DNA of 64,000 bases from Nitrospirota bacterium (GCA_016180645.1 JACPAV010000018.1:1-64000); one strand, 5' to 3'. Numbered from the stretch's first letter, positions 23,793 to 33,162 are shown. Notes: generated by a model not told the origin, from the sequence alone. Made by a program: numbers and translations.

Positions 23793-26700
23793 TCCCCAAG
23801 GAATGTAAACGCCTGGCGGAGGTGGATTTTCCGATTGCGGTGGTGTCAAAGCACGCCGCGCGGGAGAAATCGATCCGGCATGGACACCCGAGCACACTGC
23901 ACCTCTGGTGGGCGCGGCGACCACTCGCCTCGTGCCGGGCGATGCTGCTTGGGCTTCTGCTCCCTGATCCGTGCGACGAGCACTGCCCCAAGGAATTCAA
24001 GGATCGGGCACGGGCACTCCTGCCCCACACGGTCGGGCCTACGGATGAAGACCTGCGCAAAGGGCTTCTGAAATTCATCGGGGATTTCTCAAACTGGGAT
24101 CTGGCCAATAATCCTGCGTATGTTGAGGCAGGGCGCGGCCTCGTGAAGGCCGCACACGGGGAGGAAGCGCCTCTCGTCGTAGATCCATTCGCCGGCGGCG
24201 GATCGATCCCCCTTGAGGCCCTGCGGCTGGGCTGCGAGGCGTTTGCCTCGGACCTCAACCCCGTGGCCTGCCTCATCCTCAAGGTCATGCTGGAGGACAT
24301 TCCACGCCACGGCCCGAAGCTTGCCGAGGAACTCCGGCGCGTGGGCGGTGAGATCAAGAAAGCGGCAGCAGAAGAACTGGCTGAGTTCTATCCTCACGAT
24401 CCCGATGGTGCCACGCCCATCGCCTACCTCTGGGCGCGAACGGTGCGCTGCGAAGCTCCGAACTGCGGCGCGGAGATTCCGCTCATGCGCTCATTCTGGC
24501 TCTGCAAGAAAGCGAACCGGCGACGCGCGCTTCGGCCAAAAGTTGTAAAGCGCCGCGGCGAACAACGGAGAATCGATTTCGAGATCTTTGAGCCGAAAAA
24601 GGAGAGCGATGTGGGAGCCGGGACGGTCACCCGAGCGAAGGCGACGTGTCTATGCTGCAATGCTGTTCTTCCACCGGAACGGGTGCGGGCGCAACTCGCG
24701 GCCCAGCGCGGCGGCGCGGATGTTATTTTCGATGGCAAAGGGAACCGCAGCGGCGGTGCGGTCATGGCGGCGGTAGTGACGCTGCATCCGGGCAAGCCAG
24801 GGCGCAACTACCGCCTGTCCACAGTGCGCGAGTATCAGGCCGTCTGGAGGGCACAGAAGCGGCTCAAGTCGATCCTCGGCGAGTGGGAACGTGGCGGCAA
24901 GAAGGGGCTTTGCCCGGTGCCGGATGAAGTGATCTCGCTCAACGAGATTCGCAGGATTAGTGTTCCGATCTACGGAATGAGCAGTTGGGGCGACCTGCTC
25001 ACTTCGCGGCAAAAGATCGCGTTGGTGACTCTCGCTCGGTTTGCTCGCGAGCGACTAATTGAGGGTGAGGCTGCACTATCGACTGCTCTTGCGCTGGGGG
25101 TGGATCGAGCAGCGGATCAGCTGTCTAGCTTGGTGCGGTGGTTAGAAACCATCGAGGCCATCGCGAGCACTTTCGGGCGTCAGGCCATCGGAATGGTGTG
25201 GGACTTCTGTGAGACAATTCCCATCGGCGATCACTCGTCCAACTTCGGAGCCGCGCTCGAATGGATAGCGAAGGTCATTCAACACTGGCCAGCGTCGAGT
25301 ACCGGTCAGGTTCAGGTTGCAGACGCGGCCAATCACCCACTTCCCGACCAGACAACTTCGATTTGGTTCACCGATCCACCCTACTATGACGCCGTACCCT
25401 ACGCGCACTTGTCAGACTACTTCTACGTGTGGCTGCGGCGAATCTTTCCGATCACCGGCGGGACGCACTTTGGTTCGGAGGTGTCGCCGAAGGATGCCGA
25501 GATCGTTGTAGACAGACCGCACACTCGGAGTACTTCCAAGAAGAATGCGACTTCCTACGAAGCTGGGATGGCCACCGCCTTCAGAGAAGGGCGACGTATC
25601 CTTTCTCAAGAAGGTGTCGGCTCGGTAGTGTTTGCTCATAAGACAACCGAAGGTTGGGAAGCCTTGCTGTCCGGGATGATTCGTGGTGGATGGACGATCA
25701 CGGGCTCGTGGCCCATTGCGACAGAAAGGACTGCGCGGGTCAATGCACAGGAGACAGCTTCCCTCGCCACCAGCGTCCACCTCGTCTGCCGCCCGCGGCC
25801 AAGAGATGCCGGCGTGGGCGACTGGGGCGAAGTCCTACGGGAACTGCCCAAGCGCGTCGGAGATTGGATGGAGCGCCTACAGGGCGAGGGCATTCGCGGT
25901 GCGGACTTGGTCTTTGCCTGTATCGGCCCGGCATTGGAAATTTACAGCCGATACTCGAAGGTTGTGGATGCGGAGGAACGCGAGATTCCGCTTGGGGGCA
26001 ATCCTGAGGCAAAAGAACCTCACCTACGCGGCTACCTTGCCTACGTATGGGAAATCGTCGGTCGGATAGCTCTTGAGCACGTGCTCGGCACCGCGGAAGC
26101 GAAGGCCAGAAACGGCGCGGCCGGAGCTTTGGAAGAGGACGCGAGGCTGACGGCGCTGTTTCTGTGGACGTTGCAGAGTACCCAACAGGAAGGCAAAAGT
26201 GAAAAGGGAAAAGGCAAAATTGAGGAGATGGAAGATGAGGCGCCAGAAGAGATAGATGAAGATGAAGACATTCCGCGAGGGAAGACGTCGGGATACAGCC
26301 TCGTTTTTGATGTGGTCCGGCGGTTTGCGCAGCCCTTGGGGATCAAGCTCCCGGAATGGGAAGACCGCGTCATCGAAACGAAAAAAGGCGTGGTGCGACT
26401 CTTCGCGGTGTCCGAGCGAGCAAAACAACTCTTCGGCTCGGATGGCGCCCGCGCCGTGGCCGATCAAATCGAGAAAGACCCGGCCTCGGCGAGCCAATTG
26501 GTCCTCTTCGGCGAACGGCAGGAGGAACTTCCGCTTAGGAAGAAGGGACGCACCAGGAAGTCGGGTGGTCAGGTATCCGATGAGGCCATGAAGCCCCAGC
26601 GTGAAGCGACCACGCTCGACCGCGTCCACGCGGCTATGCTTCTTCAGGCCGGCGGCCGAACCAACGCCCTCCGCGCCCTCCTCAAGGCCGAGCAAGACCG

Positions 26701-26806
26701 TGGCCCAGACTTCGAGCGCCTCGCCAATTCCCTCTCCGCCCTCTATCCCCGGTACAGCGAAGAAAAACGCCTCCTGGACGCAATGCTCCTCGCCGTGCCA
26801 AGATAG
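23789..26806 (+). CDS. drmMI: DUF1156 adenine-specific DNA methylase (DrmMI-type)
   Basis: 1005 residues. The N-terminal DUF1156 (REKSIRHGHPSTLHLWWARR) is followed by the SAM-binding motif VVDPFAGGGSIPLEALRLG (about 127-145), Cys pairs CEAPNC and CLCC that probably bind zinc, and the catalytic T-D-P-P-Y-Y-D (about 527-533) of N6-adenine methylases. This is the COG1743 class used as the modification arm in class 1 DISARM and in DUF499-linked systems. The linker near residues 801-830 (EGKSEKGKGKIEEMEDEAPE) is encoded by an A-rich repeat unlike the flanking codon use. The start overlaps the PHP-ATPase stop. Confidence 0.9.
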   Translation: MIPKECKRLAEVDFPIAVVSKHAAREKSIRHGHPSTLHLWWARRPLASCRAMLLGLLLPDPCDEHCPKEFKDRARALLPHTVGPTDEDLRKGLLKFIGDFSNWDLANNPAYVEAGRGLVKAAHGEEAPLVVDPFAGGGSIPLEALRLGCEAFASDLNPVACLILKVMLEDIPRHGPKLAEELRRVGGEIKKAAAEELAEFYPHDPDGATPIAYLWARTVRCEAPNCGAEIPLMRSFWLCKKANRRRALRPKVVKRRGEQRRIDFEIFEPKKESDVGAGTVTRAKATCLCCNAVLPPERVRAQLAAQRGGADVIFDGKGNRSGGAVMAAVVTLHPGKPGRNYRLSTVREYQAVWRAQKRLKSILGEWERGGKKGLCPVPDEVISLNEIRRISVPIYGMSSWGDLLTSRQKIALVTLARFARERLIEGEAALSTALALGVDRAADQLSSLVRWLETIEAIASTFGRQAIGMVWDFCETIPIGDHSSNFGAALEWIAKVIQHWPASSTGQVQVADAANHPLPDQTTSIWFTDPPYYDAVPYAHLSDYFYVWLRRIFPITGGTHFGSEVSPKDAEIVVDRPHTRSTSKKNATSYEAGMATAFREGRRILSQEGVGSVVFAHKTTEGWEALLSGMIRGGWTITGSWPIATERTARVNAQETASLATSVHLVCRPRPRDAGVGDWGEVLRELPKRVGDWMERLQGEGIRGADLVFACIGPALEIYSRYSKVVDAEEREIPLGGNPEAKEPHLRGYLAYVWEIVGRIALEHVLGTAEAKARNGAAGALEEDARLTALFLWTLQSTQQEGKSEKGKGKIEEMEDEAPEEIDEDEDIPRGKTSGYSLVFDVVRRFAQPLGIKLPEWEDRVIETKKGVVRLFAVSERAKQLFGSDGARAVADQIEKDPASASQLVLFGERQEELPLRKKGRTRKSGGQVSDEAMKPQREATTLDRVHAAMLLQAGGRTNALRALLKAEQDRGPDFERLANSLSALYPRYSEEKRLLDAMLLAVPR
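26191..26231. repeat. A-rich microrepeat in methylase linker
   Basis: The words GGCAAAA, GTGAAAA and GGGAAAA are repeated over about 40 bp, far more A-rich than the surrounding gene. It stays in frame and encodes a Lys/Glu/Gly linker. Confidence 0.5.
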
Positions 26807-26817
26807 CGCCATCACTC

Positions 26818-27246
26818 ATGCTGACCCAGGCGGAGGCCGATCTTCTGATTGCGATGAAGAAAACTTTCGCAGATCCCAAACCCCTGCGGCTCACACCGGG
26901 ACGTAAGCGAGTGTATGAACTGCTCGGCGATGACAAGAAGGAACAATTCCTACTCGACATATGGCGGGCAAGCCTGAAGTTATCGAAAGTGTCCTTCAAC
27001 ACCCGGGGCAGGAAGGTGGTCGTGCTGGTACGAGTTGATCTGGACGGGGCACCGCACACGAACCCAGATGAAACCAAGATTGGGGGAAGCCACATACACT
27101 TGTACCGTGAGGGCTACGATGACAAGTGGGCATACCCTCTCGACCAATCTGAATTCAGGAAACCGTCAAGCGTTGTCCAAACCCTCCTCGATTTTCTCGC
27201 CTATTGCAGAATTGGCGGATATCCTCCCGTCCAGGACGAGAACTGA
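26818..27246 (+). CDS. DUF6978-like protein
   Basis: 142 residues from ATG 26818. Features are MLTQAEADLLIAMKK at the start, F-L-L-D-I-W-R-A, then K-V-V-V-L-V-R-V-D-L-D-G-A-P-H-T-N-P-D-E and H-I-H-L-Y-R-E-G with D-K-W-A-Y-P-L. This pattern fits the DUF6978 family, usually encoded next to DUF1828 proteins in defence islands. It overlaps the DUF1828 gene (TGATG). No catalytic function known. The pair is probably a self-contained toxin-antitoxin-like cassette placed between methylase and ATPase. Confidence 0.65.
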   Translation: MLTQAEADLLIAMKKTFADPKPLRLTPGRKRVYELLGDDKKEQFLLDIWRASLKLSKVSFNTRGRKVVVLVRVDLDGAPHTNPDETKIGGSHIHLYREGYDDKWAYPLDQSEFRKPSSVVQTLLDFLAYCRIGGYPPVQDEN

Positions 27247-28013
27247 TGAACCGTCTGGAATGTGAACAATTGGTGGAGTCATACGTCGAGTGGATCAAGA
27301 AAGGACTCTCGGTCGCCCAACTTCAAGACGCCTGCGAATTGACCACACCGTTCCTGGACAGACACAATGACCACCTGCAAATCTACGCCCAGAAGAAGGA
27401 TGGCAAGATTCTGATCACCGACGACGGATATATCCTTGCGGACTTGGAAACGAGCGGGATGGACCTGCTTACTCCGAAGCGACGAGCCGTCCTCGAGACG
27501 ATGTTGAAGGGATACGGCGTCAGGATGGAGGAGGATCGTTTGATCGTGGATGCCACACCCCGCAATCTTGGGCAACGCATTCATTCGCTGGTTCAAGCGA
27601 TGCTTTCAATCAATGACATGTTTGTGATGGCCCAGCCTCGGGTCTCCGGTTTTTTCTGGGAGGACGTAAGAGGCTTTCTGGATGAGAACAGGATCCGATA
27701 TAGCCCTCGCGTAAAAATATCTGGCAGAAGCGGATTCGATCAGGCAATCGATTTTCTAATCCCAAAATCCCAGAGCCGGCCTGAACGACTGATACAAGCG
27801 ATCAACACGCCAAGCAAGAACACTATCGGTTTCTATCTCTTTTCCCTCTCGGACACTCGTGAGGCAAGGGTGGACGCTTCCGAAGCGTATGCATTTCTGA
27901 ATGATCAAGATCGCAAGGTGGGTGGCGAGATCATGGATGCACTGCAAGTCTATGAGGTGAAACCCGTGATTTGGAGTGGACGCCAGCAGGCTGTTCATGC
28001 ATTGGCCGAATAG
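27246..28013 (+). CDS. DUF1828/DUF1829 protein
   Basis: 255 residues from ATG 27246. The N-terminal DUF1828 region (Y-A-Q-K-K-D-G-K-I-L-I-T-D-D-G-Y, about 45-65) is typical, with L-T-P-K-R-R and the amphipathic R-N-L-G-Q-R-I-H-S-L-V-Q-A. The C-terminal DUF1829 part (ISGRSGFDQAIDFLIPKSQS ... VKPVIWSGR) resembles restriction-nuclease-like folds. It is translationally coupled to the DUF6978 gene. It may be a nuclease effector, but direct evidence is lacking. Confidence 0.7.
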   Translation: MNRLECEQLVESYVEWIKKGLSVAQLQDACELTTPFLDRHNDHLQIYAQKKDGKILITDDGYILADLETSGMDLLTPKRRAVLETMLKGYGVRMEEDRLIVDATPRNLGQRIHSLVQAMLSINDMFVMAQPRVSGFFWEDVRGFLDENRIRYSPRVKISGRSGFDQAIDFLIPKSQSRPERLIQAINTPSKNTIGFYLFSLSDTREARVDASEAYAFLNDQDRKVGGEIMDALQVYEVKPVIWSGRQQAVHALAE

Positions 28014-28022
28014 GGCGAGAGC

Positions 28023-28682
28023 GTGGAATACTGGTACAAGGTCGTAGCGCCGGAGAAGGAGGTTCGCGAGGGGCAGTCGTTTGACCCGGAGCAAGACATG
28101 ACAAAGGTTTTCATCGCCGGTTCCAGGCATGTGACGAGACTCGACACAGAGGTGATGGCCAGAATTGACCGAATGATGGAGCAGAACTTCTCAATCTTGA
28201 TCGGCGATGCCAACGGCGCCGACAAGGCGGCACAAAAGCACCTCCATGCAAAGGGCCACAGGAACGTCCAGGTGTTCTGCGTCGAAGGTGAGTGCAGGAA
28301 CAATCTCGGCGGCTGGCCGGTCAGATCCGTGCGTTCCTCCTCCGTCAGGAAGGACTTCGCCCACTTCGCCAGCAAGGACGCCGTCATGGCCAATGAGGCT
28401 ACGGTGGGGTTCATGTTGTGGGATGGCAAGAGCACAGGGACTTTGGCGAACGTTTCGCGGCTCATCGGCCAAGGCAAATCCGTCCTGGTGTACCTTGCTC
28501 CAACCCGCTCGTTTCTCGAATTGAAGAATGAAGCGGACTGGCAGAAGCTCCTTTCTGATTGCCCTGCACCGGTGAGAAATCGTTTCTTGACGAAGGTGAG
28601 CGGTAGCAAGAAGCGCCCGCCGCGCCCCCACCCTCTCAGCCTCTTTCCGCAAGCCCCTCGATGGAACCCTGGTACAAGGTAG
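28023..28682 (+). CDS. SLOG-family nucleotide-binding protein with DUF499-derived N-terminus
   Basis: 219 residues if started at GTG 28023. The SLOG domain begins at ATG 28098 (MTKVFIAGSRHVTRLD), with G-D-A-N-G-A-D-K-A-A (about 64-73) and M-A-N-E-A-T-V-G-F-M-L-W-D-G-K-S-x-G-T. Codons 1-24 instead copy the first codons of the next gene: 15 of 24 residues and 52 of 72 bases agree with 28661 onward (W-Y-K-V, E-V-R-E-G, S-F-x-P). The gene therefore sits inside an old DUF499 5' end. It overlaps DUF499 by 22 bp. Its C-terminus is Pro/Arg-rich. It is probably an accessory nucleotide sensor. Confidence 0.75.
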   Translation: MEYWYKVVAPEKEVREGQSFDPEQDMTKVFIAGSRHVTRLDTEVMARIDRMMEQNFSILIGDANGADKAAQKHLHAKGHRNVQVFCVEGECRNNLGGWPVRSVRSSSVRKDFAHFASKDAVMANEATVGFMLWDGKSTGTLANVSRLIGQGKSVLVYLAPTRSFLELKNEADWQKLLSDCPAPVRNRFLTKVSGSKKRPPRPHPLSLFPQAPRWNPGTR

Positions 28683-31417
28683 CCACGCCTCGTAGGGAGG
28701 TACGGGAGGGACGGTCGTTCAACCCGGACGAATTCGCCATCGCGCTGGAGCAGGTGGTGGCGGGAAATGCGCCAGAGGACTACCAAGACCCGACAAAGTT
28801 CTTCGCCCGAACGTGTTTCACGCGCGCCCTGCGGGAATACTCCGGGTTGGTCTTGCGACGGCTCCAAGGCAAGACGGAAAGCACGGCGCCTGTCCTCACG
28901 TTGGTCACGCAGTTCGGCGGCGGGAAAACTCACACGTTGACAACCCTTTACCACATCGCCAAGAACGGCAAGGCACTCCACAAGAACAAGGATACTTCCG
29001 ACCTTCTATCCCATGCCGAGCTACCCATCGTCGAGAACGTCCGGGTCGCCGTCTTCGTCGGCAACGCCTGGGACCCGCGCGAAGGCCGAGAAAATCCATG
29101 GATCGACATTGCGCGCCAGCTTGCGGGCGAGAAGGGAGTTGCCGAACTGGGCCAGGCGGCCAAGACCACCCCGCCGGGCACGGAGGCTCTGCATCGCGTC
29201 TTTCAGGCCGCAAACGGTCCTATTCTGATCCTGATGGACGAGGTGTTGAATTTCTTCAATCGTCATCGGCCGCTGGTGGAGCCAACTTACGCGTTTTTCG
29301 ACAATCTGAACCGGGCCATGACCGGTACGACCCACGGCGCCATGGTGATCAGCCTGCCCCGCAGCCAGGTGGAAATGACGGACTGGGATACGCAGTGGCA
29401 GGAGCGGATCACCAAGGTCGTGAGGCGAGTGGCCAAGGAGCTCATCGCGAACGACGAGACGGAAATCAGCGAAGTCGTCCGCAGGAGGCTTTTCGAGGAC
29501 CTCGGCAGCGAGAAGGCCCGAAAGAACGTGGCCAAGACGTTTGCCGACTGGTGTTTTGAGAGGCGAGCCCAACTTCCACCCGAATGGACGGCAGTGGATA
29601 CGAGCGCGACGGACGCCAAATCGCGCGAGTTTCTTCAGAAGAGGTTCGAGGACTGCTACCCCTTCCATCCCGCCACCCTCTCGGTTTTCCAGCGCAAATG
29701 GCAAGCCCTTCAGCAGTATCAGCAAACCCGAGGCACCCTGGCCATGTTCGCCCAATGGATCTCCATCGCTGCCCAAGAGAGCTTCAAGAAGGCCCGGACG
29801 GAACCGCTCATCACGCTAGGCTCCGCGCCCCTTGAGGTTCCTGAGTTCCGGAGCGTGGTGCTGGGGCAGATCGGAGAGGCCCGGCTCGCCACGGCCATCG
29901 ATTCCGACCTGGCTGGAGCTCATTCGCATGCCAAGGCCCTCGATGCGGATACAAAGGGCCCTCTCCGGGACATACACAGGCGAGTCGGCGCAGCGATCCT
30001 GTTCGAGTCTTCCGGTGGGCATGCGCAGAAGGTGGCCCACCTTCCCGAGCTCCGCTTTGCGCTAGGGGAACCCAGTATCGATACAACCTCCGTCGATAGC
30101 GCCGCCTTCGCCATGGAAGCCAGTGGCTACTACGTCCGGAAGGTCGGAACCGACGGCTTCCAGATCCACCACCAAGCAACCCTCAAGAAAGTGGTGAGCG
30201 ATCGGCGAGCGTCGCTGGACCAGGAATCAGAGGTCAAACCCACGATGAGGGATCTCGTGCGCGGGGAATTCAGGAGGGGCGCCGGCATCCCCGTTATCGA
30301 TTTCCCCAACGATGGGGCGGAGATTCAGGATTCGCCGAAGCTCACAATCATTACAATGGATCCTGAACTGGAATGGATTGGGAAGGGGTCCTTACGGGTG
30401 CAGGTGGCCGAGTGGACAAAGCAGCGGGGGAAGTCGCCTCGGCTTTATCCCGGGTCGCTCGTGTGGTGTTTCAAGAAACCCGGCCGGGAGCTGAGAGACG
30501 ATGTAGAGAATTGGCTTGCGTGGAAGCGAGTTGCACAGGAGCTGGCGAACGGAACCCTTGGGAGCGACTTTGATAAGTCTGATCGCTCGGAGGTGCAAGC
30601 GAGAGTGAAGATTGCCGAGGATACCGCCCGGGAGGAGGTCTGGGGCGGGTATCGGTACGTGGTGCTCTCCGATCCCGCCGAGAAGGACGGCCTCAAGGTG
30701 ATCGATTTGGGAGCCGGGCACGCCAGCGCGTCGGAAACGCTTTGCGGGCGGGTTATCGCGGCACTCAAGTCACAGGCACTCCTCAATGAATCGGTGGGCG
30801 CGGGCTACCTTGATCGGCACTGGCCTCCGGCGCTGAAGAAAACCGGAGGGTGGCCGCTCGCGAGCCTTCGGCAAAGCTTTCTGAACGGTGCCCTCACCCG
30901 CCTAGTGGACCCGGATCTGGTGCTAAGGGCCAAAGTTGTGGAATTCGTCGGCCGGGCAGAGTTCGGCTTGGCTTCCGGGCAGAAGAAGGACGGTTCGTTC
31001 GAGCGGATCTGGTTCGAGGAAATGCTGCCCGTGGATGAGGTCAATTTCGACGAAGGCGTTTTTCTCCTGACGAGAGCCAAGGCCAAGGAACTCAAGGGAG
31101 GCGGCATTGTAGTTACGTCAACGCCCACGGGTCCGACCGCCCTGACGACGCCACCACCAACGGTGGGCCCAACGCCTCATCCCCCGGTGGAGCCAGTAGC
31201 GGGCACCCGGACCATCCGGCTGGTCGGCGACATCCCTCCCGAACTCTGGAACCGACTGGGCACGAAGATTCTCCCGAAACTCCGCTCAGGCGACAACCTC
31301 AAGGTGGGCGTCGAATTCACCGTGACCGTCAAGTCCGGCGTTGCCCCTTCCCTGGAATCGGACCTCCGCCAAATCCTTGCCGACCTCGGCCTCACCAACC
31401 GCATTCGCATCGAGTAG
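28661..31417 (+). CDS. DUF499 AAA-type ATPase (COG1483)
   Basis: 918 residues. It begins MEPWYKVATPRREVREG and has Walker A T-Q-F-G-G-G-K-T-H-T (about 83-92) and Walker B I-L-I-L-M-D-E-V (about 188-195). A large helical region and a Pro/Thr linker follow (about 805-830: TTPPPTVGPTPHPP), then a C-terminal 80-residue domain (TRTIRLVGDIPPELWNRLG). DUF499 ATPases co-occur with DUF1156 methylases and SNF2 helicases in predicted phage-defence loci. It closes the operon that begins at 14397. The detached C-terminal domain may contact the methylase or DNA. Confidence 0.88.
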   Translation: MEPWYKVATPRREVREGRSFNPDEFAIALEQVVAGNAPEDYQDPTKFFARTCFTRALREYSGLVLRRLQGKTESTAPVLTLVTQFGGGKTHTLTTLYHIAKNGKALHKNKDTSDLLSHAELPIVENVRVAVFVGNAWDPREGRENPWIDIARQLAGEKGVAELGQAAKTTPPGTEALHRVFQAANGPILILMDEVLNFFNRHRPLVEPTYAFFDNLNRAMTGTTHGAMVISLPRSQVEMTDWDTQWQERITKVVRRVAKELIANDETEISEVVRRRLFEDLGSEKARKNVAKTFADWCFERRAQLPPEWTAVDTSATDAKSREFLQKRFEDCYPFHPATLSVFQRKWQALQQYQQTRGTLAMFAQWISIAAQESFKKARTEPLITLGSAPLEVPEFRSVVLGQIGEARLATAIDSDLAGAHSHAKALDADTKGPLRDIHRRVGAAILFESSGGHAQKVAHLPELRFALGEPSIDTTSVDSAAFAMEASGYYVRKVGTDGFQIHHQATLKKVVSDRRASLDQESEVKPTMRDLVRGEFRRGAGIPVIDFPNDGAEIQDSPKLTIITMDPELEWIGKGSLRVQVAEWTKQRGKSPRLYPGSLVWCFKKPGRELRDDVENWLAWKRVAQELANGTLGSDFDKSDRSEVQARVKIAEDTAREEVWGGYRYVVLSDPAEKDGLKVIDLGAGHASASETLCGRVIAALKSQALLNESVGAGYLDRHWPPALKKTGGWPLASLRQSFLNGALTRLVDPDLVLRAKVVEFVGRAEFGLASGQKKDGSFERIWFEEMLPVDEVNFDEGVFLLTRAKAKELKGGGIVVTSTPTGPTALTTPPPTVGPTPHPPVEPVAGTRTIRLVGDIPPELWNRLGTKILPKLRSGDNLKVGVEFTVTVKSGVAPSLESDLRQILADLGLTNRIRIE

Positions 31418-31502
31418 TTGGTGCGGGCTTCCCCCGGGGAGCAGCCCAACACCTGCACTGTTCAGTTGGCCCCTACCTGAAGGCGTTCGGGGGCGACAGC
31501 CC

Positions 31503-32393
31503 CTACTTTTCCCTTCTGAGCTGCTCGATTTCTTTTTCGAGAGATTCTTTGAGCCAAGCCGCATCTTGAATCTGCTTCGCGAGTTCCATGACTTCATCCA
31601 CCTTCCGTTTCTCGTCAGCCAGCATCTGCCGGTACACATCTCGCTGGTTCTGGAGGATCCTAATTTCTTGCTTGATCGATTCGATCTTCGCATGGAAGTC
31701 AACAATGGCATTGATCATCTCATCGAGTTCTCCAGAGCGTAAGGCTTTCTGGATTTCGAGATGCGCCAACTGAGCCTGCAACTTTTTCCGGTCCTCCTTG
31801 TACCAGAACGGGAACGCCAGAACGTTCGCGGTGCTTTCGCTGAGGGCATTCGCCACTTCCCGGGCCCCGAGAAGTAGATCGGCCACCTCGGAGGGCGCCA
31901 ATCCCTCCTGTCGGAGAATCTCCAAGGCATTCAGTGCGTCGGAAACTCCGGTCATTCTACACCAGTCCAGCACCACCTTCTCCGCCTCGGCCGGGGTCAT
32001 TCCAATCTCCTTCACCAAGGCTTTCGGGTTGTATTCCTTATCGAGCGAAATGAAAGCGCGAGACATTCGATCCCTCTCCGACTGGTTCGGGGTCGCGGGA
32101 ACAGGAGAGGTCGGCTTTGCCAGCGTGGTTGCCGACGGCGGGTGGACGGCAGCAGGCTTCGTGGAGCCGTTGGTTGGAATGGGAGCGGTAGGCTGTTTGG
32201 ACTGGATGCCTGGCGGATTGTTGAGGGTGGACCCATTGGAGCCCTCCGCGACAGGTTCTGCTTCCCGTCGCAGCAGACGCGCAACGCTATTGCGGTGGAG
32301 ATCAACAGCCGCCGCGATAGCCTTGTAGCTCCAGCCTTGTTCGGCCATCTCCAACACCTTGGCGCGTGTGGGGGGATCAATCGTCTTCGACAT
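31503..32393 (-). CDS. helix-turn-helix protein with long C-terminal coiled coil
   Basis: 296 residues. The N-terminal helix-turn-helix (ILEMAEQGWSYKAIAAAVDL, HRNSVARLL) resembles resolvase or transposase DNA-binding domains. A Pro/Thr/Ser linker (about 50-105) leads to a helical region (about 110-190) and a coiled coil to the end (KKLQAQLAHLEIQKAL ... KESLEKEIEQLRREK). It is convergent with DUF499. It may be a partition-like or regulatory protein of the island. Family not recognised. Confidence 0.65.
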   Translation of the reverse strand: MSKTIDPPTRAKVLEMAEQGWSYKAIAAAVDLHRNSVARLLRREAEPVAEGSNGSTLNNPPGIQSKQPTAPIPTNGSTKPAAVHPPSATTLAKPTSPVPATPNQSERDRMSRAFISLDKEYNPKALVKEIGMTPAEAEKVVLDWCRMTGVSDALNALEILRQEGLAPSEVADLLLGAREVANALSESTANVLAFPFWYKEDRKKLQAQLAHLEIQKALRSGELDEMINAIVDFHAKIESIKQEIRILQNQRDVYRQMLADEKRKVDEVMELAKQIQDAAWLKESLEKEIEQLRREK

Positions 32394-32841
32394 GCTACAA
32401 CGCGGCCTTCAGTGCGAGGTCACCGTATCTAATCCTGCACCCGTCATGCAACCCACGCGAATCCGTGGAAGCACCACAGGCTCAATCGGGCAGCGGAATT
32501 GCACCATCCGCGTGCTGAACATGCCACTTTCCGCGCACGGATACGTCGGCAAAATGCCCTGGATCGGTCGCATTAGTTCTGCCCATCTCACGAATGCGAT
32601 CTTCCAGGGTACCCCGCGGGCACCCCAATGGTCGCATGTGCACCTTTCCACTGTCCGAATGAGTGCCGGAATTGTGCCCACGGACTACCACGGACAGGAA
32701 CGAGTCTGCACAGAGTTACCCCATACCGAAGATGGGATGGAACGGGGAGCCGGGCCCGCCAGTGGCATCCGCACGATGCCCGGGCGCTGAAGCCCGACTC
32801 CCCGAGGGTTATTTCGCGGGAGGAATAGAAGGAGGGCAGAC
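32394..32841. other. no gene seen
   Basis: About 450 bp. Frames on both strands are Gly/Pro/Arg-biased and lack start signals. No RNA or repeat recognised. It may hold the promoter of the leftward gene at 32393. Confidence 0.4.
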
Positions 32842-33162
32842 TCAGCGGCGTGCCCCCTCTGCTTCCTCTTCTTCCGGGGCATTCTCGACCAACAGGAGAA
32901 AGCGTGACGCTCGATCACCTACCTGTTCGAGTTCGGCGACCAACGGCGCGCCCAGATCGGCCTCCACTTCATCGGCATACTTGAGAACCGCCTCAACGGC
33001 TGCCCGCGCTCTCGAGGCGGACTGTCGCGCCGACGCATACCTGTGGGTGTGCAAGTGCCCAAGAGCTTCAGCCAGATGTTTCTCCGCCTCGGTAACGCTG
33101 GCGGCTCCGAACTCGTTGACCGCCGTCCGCAGGTCCGAGAGATTTGCTTTTCTCGTGGCCAT
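32842..33162 (-). CDS. small helical protein, unknown
   Basis: 106 residues from ATG 33162, preceded by AAAGGAGGCCTTG. The frame extends to 33243 without such a site. It is fully alpha-helical (EAEKHLAEALGHLHTHRYAS, ARAAVEAVLKYADEVEADLG), with a Glu-rich acidic tail. It is in line with the leftward replication genes of island 1. Function unknown. Confidence 0.6.
   Translation of the reverse strand: MATRKANLSDLRTAVNEFGAASVTEAEKHLAEALGHLHTHRYASARQSASRARAAVEAVLKYADEVEADLGAPLVAELEQVGDRASRFLLLVENAPEEEEAEGARR

Noticed and set aside
14397-31417. Standard class 1 DISARM or BREX system
   Set aside because: DrmA, DrmB, DrmC, PglZ, BrxC and BrxL are absent. Only the helicase and methylase are DISARM-like.
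32400-32841. A gene in the 32.4-32.8 kb gap
   Set aside because: Frames on both strands have biased composition, no ribosome sites and no recognisable motif.
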